A stretch of 64,000 nt of DNA from Gymnogyps californianus (taxonomy: Eukaryota > Chordata > Aves > Accipitriformes > Cathartidae): positions 80,622,520 to 80,686,519 of the forward strand of contig NC_059471.1 of NCBI RefSeq assembly GCF_018139145.2, given 5' to 3'. The notes under the pieces were generated by a model, which saw only the letters and a list, made by a program, of their open reading frames with translations, did not search any database and was not told where the DNA came from. A program made the translations under genes and the position numbers. Position 1 is the first letter of the stretch, and each line of letters begins with the position of its first letter. Shown piece by piece: positions 35,301 to 45,300 of the stretch.

Positions 35301-38138
35301 TGTATTTTTGAAACAAAACCAGTTATTTTTATGTGATCTTAGGGGAATGTGTTTTTGAAATCTGCTTTGTTACTGTAGCAAGTTTTTTAGACTTTCAAAG
35401 CATTAGTTCTGAAATTAATAATACTCTTTTCCTACCCATGTATTGTTTGGGAAGATTAGGCTTGTTTAGGAAATTATAAGTGACAGCACTGATATCTTAG
35501 CTCCCTACCTTGGGAAGTGCTTCCCTTATTTTCTTTTTCCATGCCCCTGTCCAGGAACAAAAGCAATACAAAAATGCAGATGTTGAAAGGCACGAAAATG
35601 TGTTTAAAGTATTTTCGTTCTGTCTTGGAACAATGGTTGCTGACAGCAGAAGGCTTGCTTGCTTGTTAAAATTAGATTTGAATCATCAGTGTAATAGAGG
35701 TAGGAAATTGTAGGATGGAAGGGTGCCAGGAAGCCTATCTATATCTGCCCTTTCAGTACGCGTAAGGTGGGCCCTGAATGACTTAGCTGGCTCCTCAGTT
35801 GAGCAAGCTTGCCGTATATGACAAGTACTGGTTTAAGCATCCTTAAAACAAAATACTTTGTACCTGGGAAAAGCCATTTAGGTGGGATACCAAGAACAGA
35901 CACAAGCACAGCAATGCAAGATGGCTGTTACAAGTTAGGCTTCCTAAGTGTGTGTTTCTTGTTGGTTCCTTACGTGACGTTTAATTGGGCCCAAGCTCAT
36001 TATCTCTCACCATTTTCCTGGACTAGGATAAAAAAATCTGTGTTTTGGGGGTTGGTTTATTGGATTTTATGGTTGTAAAAACACTGCGAAGTTTTCATGA
36101 GCTAGCTGTGAGTAAATTGGAGGACGATGCCTGCACTGAAGCTGCGTCAGAGTCAGCATCATTCTGGCTTATTCTGTTTCTCCTCAGCTGTTTTAAGGCA
36201 GTCCAGTACCCAGTTGCTTCCTTGCTATAGTTATTATCCATTGGCTTTGCAGTAATCCAATCTGTGGAAGACAGTGACCTCTCTATGCACCTTAAAACCA
36301 TTCACAGAAATGGTTGTAATTCTGCTGATGCAGAATGCAGCTGCCCATTTAAATCTCTTTTTCTTACAGAGGGGCTGGTTATGTCTCTGCTGTGTACTGG
36401 CTTCTATTTCATTTCTGGTGCGATTTTTACACTATTTCCATAAGCAGCTTGGTTCCTGATTACTTCAGGGAGTGTTTTGCATGATATAATGGTAATTGAT
36501 ATCAGCTGAAGTGCTAAAGCTACCAGTTCCCTAATTTAAATTAGTGCCAGTCGGAGATGGGAGAGCCGAAAGCGGGACTGTGCATGGGAGAGGGCTCTGC
36601 TTTTGGAAATTATTTAGTATGCTCTCATAATGGAGTAAGAATTTTCTGACCTTCAGGTCATGCGGTTATTCTTGTCCTGGGTGGCAAAGTGGAATCAAAG
36701 TGGTTGTGAAGGGATGATCAAGGAGGAATTTTAGTTTAAGTGTTTAATGATGTTTAGTGCATTACTGTTCTCTTCATCAGTGCTATGAATGCAATCAGAC
36801 ATATTTTAAAATAAATCTACATAAATAACTGGCTTGTAATAATGCAGCATTGGTTTATATCTTTTTATATTATTTGTTTACATCTACTCCATTTAACTCT
36901 CTATTGTATGTATGTATGTATCCATCTATCTGTATATATCTGGAGTTTATATATATAATGTTTATTTATTTTATGGAGACATAAGCAGTTCTACAGCTGG
37001 ACTGCATTGTTTATAGGTATTATTTAATTGTTGGCAAATATTTGGAAGGCACAGGACCACCATAATTTCATGAGACTGGTATAGCAAACTTGATTGTACC
37101 CAAGAGAAAATGTAAAGTGTTGCCTGAGCATGAGAGGCCACCTTGAGTTGACCTGCTTGTGTGTTCAGCTTATAGACTGCAATCCGTACTCCTGCATATG
37201 CACCAACTGGAAGAACAGTGGGTTATGTGGAAGATTTTGCTGGAAGTTACTGATGTATTTGTGTTTGAAAAAATGGATTGAGATTGATCTAGTTTTTTTC
37301 CCCAGAGTCCTTACAGGCCTGGCAGAATGATGTACTGTCAGGTAGGCTTCAGGTCACCCAGATGATGGTGGTTTGCACAGCTCCACTGGTAGCTTGTTCT
37401 GCTCTCTAAGATGTTTCCAGAAAAGTAACTCAAGTTTTCTTTTCTGTACATTGACTCCATTATTTGTTGTTGTATCTTTGCTGATTATTTTAATTGCTTG
37501 TCCTCTTTGTGGTATACTGTGTCATATTTGTAGACAGTTGTTTGCCACATTTCTCAAGACAAGATCAAGAGCCATTCCCTTAAGTAGCCCAGATACTTGT
37601 GTTATGTAGAGCCTTTTTGTAAGTGTTCTTCCTATTTGTCTTATAAAAGTAGGTGTCTATAAAAGTATGTAAGTCTAACCTAGAATATTAAGGTTTTTAT
37701 GGCCTTACTACTTACATTCTAGTTCAACTCAGTGCATTGTGATACTGCATATACTCTTAATCATACTGTTAGCCAGTATCATCTTTAAACATATTCCATG
37801 CCCCCTGGGTGTCTACCTACCATCTGTTACTTTATCCCATTAGATTTCCACCAGATTTCCCATTTTCTCTCCAGCACACTGTGCTGAAAAAACCCTCCTT
37901 ATAGTTTCCCTTATTGATCTCCCAGTTTAGTCTTAATTACACAGCTAATCAGATTATGGTGACTTTTTCTATTTCTCATCTCCCTGTGCTTTCCAGTTTG
38001 ACCACAAGCATATACCAGGAGCTGATCCTCTCCATTTCTGCACACAGGTATTTATGTGCGTGCAGGATGAATATACAAGATTCTTCTCAACACTGTTTTC
38101 TGTTCCATTCACTTTGCATGGTGGGTATAAAAACTTAC
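32356..38138. other. No gene recognised
   Basis: AT-rich DNA following the antisense CR1. It has a 14-T run at 32,541-32,554 and the TATG repeat near 36.9 kb. A 36-base exon-like segment at 37,306-37,341 has good splice signals but is too short to judge. Confidence 0.5.
36904..36938 (+). repeat. (TATG)n with (TATC)-like extension
   Basis: Four TATG units followed by imperfect ATCT/TATA units. Confidence 0.8.
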
Positions 38139-38346
38139 GTGGGGCCCAATTCTCCACAGCTTCAGCAGCCTCTCGGCCTCCGCTTTCTTCTGTGGGCCAA
38201 GGGAATCCAACTCTTTGCAGTTGACCTGAGCCGATTCAAATGCAGCGGCTCCAGAAGGGCCCGTCCTGCCCTCCCTCCCCTTCTGCTTGACCTGTGCTCC
38301 CGCTCCCTGGGCGCTGTTGGCCCTGTCGTTGTGCCACCACGCAGTG
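38139..38346 (-). other. Candidate coding exon, minus strand
   Basis: On the minus strand the segment is bounded by a pyrimidine-rich acceptor (CCATTTTTCAG, AG at 38,347-38,348) and a donor reading CCCCAC|GTAAGT (GT at 38,137-38,138). Between them one frame is open for 69 codons after a single leading base, so the phases are 2 in and 0 out. The 3' half looks coding: it is rich in GAG, CTG, AAG and GCC and gives a charged helix-like stretch ending in QKKAEAERLLKLW. I do not recognise the protein. Counter-evidence: the plus strand is also open here for 161 codons (GC-rich DNA has few stops), and I could not chain the segment to other exons. It may be an exon of an unrecognised gene or lncRNA, or chance. 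Confidence 0.22.
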
Positions 38347-38468
38347 CTGAAAAATGGTTTCATTTGCGAGGTGAGCTTCCAGTTCAATCAACAGCCTGAT
38401 CCAGCCCGTTCCCGACACATGGCAACAGTAGGGTCTTAAATAAGCTTAGGCTGGCTATTAATACACAA

Positions 38469-38478
38469 TGCTGAGTCA
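38469..38478 (+). promoter_or_regulatory. NRF2/MAF-type (ARE/MARE) motif
   Basis: The plus strand reads TGCTGAGTCA, that is TGACTCAGCA on the minus strand. This is the consensus core bound by small-MAF heterodimers with NRF2, NF-E2 or BACH and overlaps the AP-1 site TGAGTCA. It lies at the edge of the GC-richer 38.1-42.4 kb domain. A single 10-base match has little weight alone. Confidence 0.3.
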
Positions 38479-39606
38479 CTGCTGAAATGCTTTACTTTGC
38501 TGTGCACCTTTTTAAAGCAAACTGTTGCCTGAGCCCGTCTGCCTAGAATGGGCTATAAATTGCCGTCCTGGGCCATTGAATGACGAGCGGCTCAGCCGTT
38601 TGTGCGGAGAGGCGAGGTAGGCATGTGTGGAGAATTACCTCAGCGGGTGTCTGCAGCCACCCTGCCTCTGCTCGAGTATCACCACCCAAATAAAAACCTA
38701 GGGAAATGCTCACCAGGCAAAGAAAGTGGCTTTCTGTTTTCTTTAAAACCTGTGAGATATGTAGTATTCTGGGAAGAATTATTTACAAACAGTGGCGGTC
38801 TTATCACCAGATGACTGATGTCAATAAACTCTCTCATGATGTTGTTATAGAAATACCTCAGGAGGCTGGAGCTCAGACCTGGTGACGGTTTGAAACAACT
38901 GAGAGAGCATCTTTACTGTTAACTGACATTAACTGACATTTCTGCATTGGGGACCGCTGTTCTATAGGGCAGGAAGGGGTTCATTCATTCACTGCTCATT
39001 TCTTGTATTGCGGGACAAAAGCTTGCCTGATAAAACTGCATGTTTTCATGGCTAATGAGCTCAGCCAGTCCTTGGTTTCTGTCCATGTACTACAGGAATT
39101 AAACCGTATGGAATATTACTGTGGAATATTTAGGTTCATTTATAAATACAAAGATTCATGTGTACAAATTGGCTTCAGTCTTAATTGATTTAGAATACTT
39201 GATTAGACAACACAGCTGAGCCAACGTAACTCTTGCTGCTGCTGAGAGAGGTGGTTCGGCCCTCGCTTTTGTATTTCCTCCCTTCTGGCCATATGGTGCT
39301 TGTCTGACTCCTCGCTCCACCGCTGAACTCCTTCCTTCCTGGAAGAGATCAAGCCATTTTATCTGGTTTGATGGTATCAAACAAGTGTGAGGAACTGTGC
39401 GCTTCCCTTCTGGAAACTGCGTTTCAGCACGAGGGTCGCAGGTCTAGTGAGAAAACCTCCAGTACCAAGAGGTATGAGCTAGATCAGCATGGGTTCATTT
39501 CTACTTACTGTTTTGATCAAGAAAAGGAGTAGTCTGGTTTTACATATATCTTCTGTGATATATTTTTAGACGTTACCACCTGCACATGATATAATAGTCC
39601 CGTGGC

Positions 39607-39625
39607 AAAAAAAAAAAAAAAAAAA
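39607..39625 (+). repeat. Poly-A run (19 A)
   Basis: An uninterrupted A run in unique sequence. No retrotransposed gene can be recognised before it. Confidence 0.9.
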
Positions 39626-40239
39626 GAATGGCATTTCTAGCACAGATGGCATGATTGATAGAGCTGTGGTTTTACATACTTTGAATTTTAGTGGAGTGAG
39701 GAGACTTTCTACTCTTAAACTTATACTATCCTGCATTCCAAAATAAAAGATATTAAAAAAATGCCTTGGTGCATGTATACTTGGCAGAAAAACAAGACTT
39801 ACTACTTTACCCAGTAAAAATCAATGGTCACCGAACGAAAGTGTTCTTCACCAGCTAATCATGTAGAACATGGCTACGTGTCAGTAGTTTTGGTGACTGA
39901 TGAGGGCATCATGTGTTTGAAGTATGGGTGCTCTACTTGTGTTTATTCAGACTTTCTGTCTTACTGGGGTTCTGCAAAGCTAGCGAGAGTCACCTCTGGT
40001 GTACTGTCATCCTTTACAGTAGCTCCATTGCAAAGCATAATGTAAAGTAATGTAGTAACTTTGGGAAACAGTTACAGAGTCTGCAGCGTTAGGAATGATG
40101 GGTTGGGTACCATCTTGATTTAACAATGGCCTTAGCAAGCATGTGTGAAAGGGCAAATGCGAAGGTCGCAGGGGCAAACTTCATGCTTGCGCTCAAGAGC
40201 TGGAGCAGGCACTGGGGCAAGAAATGTCCTTGTTAGTGT

Positions 40240-40410
40240 TGCCTGAGTTCAGCTGCTGCTGTTTGCCCAGCGTGGGAGCGGCGACCGGTGGTGCTGGGAG
40301 CTGCCCAGAGCCCGGGGAGGCGGGAGGGAGGGAGAGGTCAGAGCAAGATTGTGCCTCTGGCCGGAGGAAGCAGGGGAAAGGAGGTGCCTTAGGTTTTGAC
40401 AGCTCAGGTG
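40240..40410 (+). promoter_or_regulatory. CpG-rich patch with G-quadruplex motif, possible regulatory element
   Basis: About 170 bases with roughly eight CpG steps and high GC in otherwise CpG-poor DNA. At 40,314-40,332 there is a canonical quadruplex pattern (G4, G3, G3, G3 with loops of 4, 1 and 1). An ATG frame of 73 codons (40,224-40,445) spans the patch, but its Gly/Ser/Arg-rich product is what GC-rich DNA gives by default, so it is not called as a gene. The patch is smaller than a typical CpG-island promoter, and no TATA box or initiator is convincing. A weak promoter, enhancer or just a GC-rich block are all possible. Confidence 0.3.
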
Positions 40411-40818
40411 CGCTTTTCTCATATTTAGGGTCTCCACAGTCTTAATAGCATTTTCGTTTATGTGTCATCTCCTTGGCTGTTTTACTGTTTTCTGTAGAGA
40501 AAGGAAACTTACTAGGTGTAGTGCTCAAAACACATAGTATTGACAGCAGTCCTAGTTTTGGGATTCCTGGCCATTGGCACTGCGTGACAAAATCTCTTAA
40601 AGCTGACCTAAACGAGTACCTTAGGTAGCAGGATTGTACTGCTATCTCTTGTGGACCAGCCACTGGAAAGAGATGTCCAAGTTGGATGTAATGAATTAAA
40701 CATGCCTTTGCACCAGCAGAGCCAAGCCAGGCGGGTCTGCCAGACCCTCCATGGGTCGAACTGAGCCTGAAGCACGGGGACTTTGGTGGCTTCAGGGAAT
40801 CACCTTCTGTTTGTGCAG

Positions 40819-40938
40819 CCTCCGGGTAGAGAAGGAGCCCGGCGCAGTATGCTCACGCCAGCCAAGCAGAAGCCATCAGAAGCGGCCAAATGGGGGCATG
40901 TGTCCCGCACCAGTTGGGCTTTCTTCAGGCCTGGCTGG
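40819..40938 (+). other. Candidate exon, plus strand
   Basis: The segment is preceded by a good acceptor (CACCTTCTGTTTGTGCAG) and followed by GCTGG|GTGAGC. It is exactly 120 bases, open for 40 codons in frame 0 (phase 0-0), and also open in a second frame. It lies in a CpG-bearing GC-rich block (about 14 CpG in 40,690-41,040). The predicted peptide (PPGREGARRS... through ...AFFRPGW) matches nothing I know. GC-rich DNA makes open frames likely, so this rests mainly on the splice signals. Confidence 0.15.
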
Positions 40939-42287
40939 GTGAGCCAGCAGAGCTGCCTGCCGGCTGGGGGCTGGCTGGAGCCCGACTTCATGTTGAAACG
41001 AAGAGCCAGGGCTGGGCGGGGAGCATGCGTGGGGTAGTGGGAGACTTCAGCAGCCAGTTTTTAGTAGTCTCTGCTGACGAAACTTAAGTGGGAATTATTT
41101 TCCCCAGCAGCTTTGAGCATAGCTAAGTCTGAACACATTTTGCATGGAACTGAAAAGGCATCTCCCTGCACCCAGGGCTTCTTGCTGCAAATTTCAAAAC
41201 ACTGCTGCAAAATAAGGAGGTTTATGAAAATGACAAAGAGGATTATAATAGAAAACAGAAGTAAATGTAAGTATAGGTGTCATGGCTTCTTGCTTTACAT
41301 ATGGGGACAGACCTTTATATTCTCAAGCGATTAGCGATTTTGAATATCCATATTTGTACACTGTTAAGAGTTGGGTTGCTTAGTGGTTTTGAAGGTCTGG
41401 TCCCCTAACAAATTATTTGAGAGAGGTGACTTACATGTGAAAGAAGTTACTTACAGCCATGGTGCTTACAAAAATTACGTCATGTATGTGTGTGCATACA
41501 GGTGCACATACACGTGTGTGTGTCTGCCAATTGCACATTGAAATCACTTTCTTCCCGTACTGACCCCAAGGTTTGGAGGCATTTTTCACACCGTGCACAA
41601 AGCAGTATCTTAGACCCACAGGTTCTCCAAAAGCAAACTATTTTCTACCAGTGGCAGTTAACTTTTGGAAACGCAGAACCATGAGGAAGCAGCATTATTT
41701 GGTGGGTCCGTAAGGTTTTGCAGGGACGAACCGTGGGATCAGCAGCTGGGGCAGGGCAGGCACTCGCCATGCATATTGATGTGTTTGCATCCAGGCCTCC
41801 CCATCGCTCCCCTCCCCCGGCCCCATCTGCGCCGCTGCGCCCTGACTCATACCAGGCAAGTACAGAAATGGCTGTCGTTGTACCTGTTTGTGGGTGATGG
41901 GTTGTTTTTCCCCTCTGATCGCTGCAGGCACGGAAGAGAACAGCAGCTTATCAAGCACTTCAATCTGGTTTGCTGAGTGTAACAGCTTATGAGAAAATGG
42001 CTGCCTTGTTTTCCAGAGCTGTCCCAGGGATGACCACGCAAGAGAAAATGAGGATCTGAGCATGAGAAATCTCTCAGCAGTTTCACGGGCCATTTAGCAT
42101 TTATAAATACACTATGAAGGATCCTTTTTCTTTCCAGGTAGCTGCCTGACTTTAGTCCTTGCAGATTTGCCATTCAGCACTGTCATTCTGGCTGGTCTGC
42201 TTCAAGGGTGGCTCCTTCTGAGGAGGGGCGGGAAGGAGCCATTCCAAACCCTCATCAATGCTCCTCGGGAACCCTGCCGAGATAGGG

Positions 42288-42330
42288 GTGTGCGCGTGTG
42301 TGTCTCTCTATGTATACGCATATATATACA
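42288..42330 (+). repeat. TG/TATA alternating tract
   Basis: Alternating GTGTGCGCGTGTGTG, then TCTCTC, then GTATACGCATATATATA. It is a Z-DNA-prone alternating purine-pyrimidine run. Confidence 0.8.
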
Positions 42331-45300
42331 AGGTGAGATTTTAGGCTTGAAATTTGTCTTCTAAGGTGCTGGTACTGTAATCACTCGCTTTTTAGTGATT
42401 ATATTAATGAAGTGTTGTTTGCTAAAGTATTTAGTGCTTCTAAAAATGACTTGCTTCATTTTCTCACCTTTTGAGTGACATAGCATTGCATAGTAAGCAG
42501 ACATTATGTGACGTGAAATAGAAATGCATATAACCGTTACATTGAAGTATCTCTAGGCCAAGAAGGTTTTAATATTAATGCAGAAATGATGTGCACAAAA
42601 CAATTCCCTCTGAATAACCCACTACAAAATTCTCTGCTGTTCAAGTGCATTATCCCGTTATTAAGTGGGATAATAAAAACAATTTTTAGCAAATTGTGCT
42701 AGCTGTTTGCAGCAGTTTGTTTCCTTCCATTCTTCAAATGATCTTGATGCTTTAATGAATTAATTCTCTCAGTATTCTGTTCAAAAAGGCAGAAATTGTA
42801 TAAGGAATTCTAAACTCTAGGAGAGCAAGAAACTAACTTATTTGAAATATCATGGGAAGTCTTTTTAAAAGAGTGATTAGCTCCTTTGGCATTTGGACCT
42901 TTAACGTAAACGACTGTCTCATAAACTCTGGTAGATTTAGCTGTGATGGTTTAAGATGTGACAATTATCTTTTGTACTCATCTGCTGGGCTTAATCCTTC
43001 ATCGACTGCTCAAGCAAATGCAAGCTAGCCTCTGAGCTCCTGTGGAAGCACTGTGGCCCTGGGCTTATGTAACCCCTGCTGCCTGGTAGGTCGTGCACGG
43101 GGGCTCTCTGGTCTGAAACTACCAGAGCTCTTAACAGCCAGGCTCATAATCATCTGCATCTTTTTTTAGTAATAAGGGAGAGGAAAAAAGAAAAGAGTAG
43201 GAAAAAAAAACCCAAACAAAAACCCAGAGCCAGGCATGTTGCCTTTAACTGTGGGTTTCCCTACCAGCTTCCAAGCGGTGTTTCAAAAGTGTTCTTTTCA
43301 GATAGCTACTAGCAGTACCAATATTGTAGCACTGATGTACATTGGTTTCTGAGGGCTCATTTCTTCCCTTGAATGGGCTTTTGCTCTTCTTCCCTGTCAT
43401 CTCTTTAACACAATAGTGCAACAAGCCTCTTCTGCAGGACCGATGTTACTTTTGAGCATAATCACAACCTATGCAGTCCAAATCAGTTTAAGGCAAAAGG
43501 TAGTGTACTCCATTTTGTAATGAAGAGCTGTGGAGAGAGAGAGATGTTTTGGCTCCCTTTTTCTCAGTTAAACATAGCACTGTGAAACCTATGCTACAGC
43601 ACCTCCGATTCTGTGGATGCTACGCTGCACATTGGTTGGAAACACGAGAGTGCCCATGTAGCTGATTCCCTCTTCCAGAGGTTGGCTGTGCTGCTTCAGT
43701 GTCGCTGCAAGCCCAGGGAAAACGCTTCACAGAGATCACTGCAGCTGTACCAATATCAAACAGAAGATGTGTTCTTGTGAATCAAACCCTCACTGTGTTT
43801 CCTTTGTATTTTCTAGAGCTGTCCAGATAACCTTTTTTTGTATTGAGGCAAAAAAAAGGCTTTTTCAAGGAACTACGCATTCAAATTGTGTGTGTATCAA
43901 ACCAATAGGAGGGGTACTATTTGTAGGAGATATTACAGTTTGCTTCACATCTATTCTTCTGCCACTGTCATTTCTTTTTTAACAACTGGAGCAGAGGAGT
44001 CTGAAAATGGAACTGGAAAGAAAACCGCAGGTTTTGTTTTGAAAAGCCCTTTGGAAAGAATACCTGTTTCATACTGTTGTGCCAGCATGGAAGCTGGCAG
44101 AGCTGCTCCTTCCCTCTGAGCAAGGCTCCACTGCAGTGCTTTTTGGAGCAGGCTTGTTACCCGACTGCCTGCTTTCATTATGTCCCTTGTTTTGGATGGG
44201 TCCCACAAGGTCTGTGATAACATGAATTCAGGCAGAGTGTGACAGTCTGATCAGGTGACTCTAAGAGGTATCCACTTTAAAACAAAGAAGAACAAATTAT
44301 TGCATTGAAAATGCTGAGCAATGTTTGTTTATTGGCTGTAACAGCACTGCACAGTGTGGGGTTTTGTACAGAAGCCCAACTTAGCATGGTTAGCAGAACA
44401 GTGCAGCGTCTTTAGGGCAATGCTTTACCTGGGCCAGTTATACTTTACTACAGGAAAAATTAAATAACATGGAACGTAGCGTGTCTTGCAGTACTCAAGC
44501 TAGCATGAGTACCTCCTTTGCAGTGTGGCCTGGAGACATACACATTGTTTTGTTATACTTTTCATCTACCAGAATACATCCATTTCATATCTCTGATTTT
44601 ATTCTTAAATTATAACTTCTGGGGACAAGGATTATCTTGTCTCTTTTCTCATCTGGATTTTTCTAGATTTTAATATCATCTCGCATATAAGACTCATGGT
44701 TAGGATTCCTAGGCAGCAGCTTAATACAAATAATGATACATTATTATTGATCAAGGCTTCCTGTCTCCTGTTATATCTTGAAAACAGCTGGCTGGATTGG
44801 ATGCTTCTGAGCTTCTTTATACTAATATTCACCAGCTTGTAATTCTGAAGAGAAGAATAAACAATTCAGATGAGGCTCAGAATTTTTGTTTATCTTTTAA
44901 AAAAATGTTGCAACAAAGTGGTTTGAGCATTAGGCCCATCTAATGCAATTCCAAATATTTAAAAAATAGAAAACTTACGAGATGTTATTGATGTTCTGTC
45001 TTGCCAAATAAATATTTCAATGGGCTAATAATGTGGAGCTGCTTTGGAGAGATGTCTGCTGGCATTTTTGTAACACGATGTGAATGCTAGGCTGCCGATG
45101 TTAGGCCCCGAACCTGACCTACTGTAAAATGTTTACAATTTTGCATTCTCTGTGTTCTAAAAATGGAGCAGCTTTCACAGTCTTTTATTCTTGTATAACT
45201 TCTCCCTTTCCACACAATCAAACCTAGAAATCAGCTGCTTGCTTTGCTGGGCTGACATGCACGCTGCTTTATTTTTCAATTTCATCAGTAATAGGCTTTT

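Noticed and set aside
37914..38399. 161-codon plus-strand frame, the second longest in the window
   Set aside because: It begins at TTG rather than ATG, has no domain I know, spans AT-rich and GC-rich halves with different composition, and its GC-rich part is also open on the minus strand. An acceptor-like TTTGCAG at 38,220 and GAG|GTGAGC at 38,370 exist, but the minus-strand reading is more coding-like.
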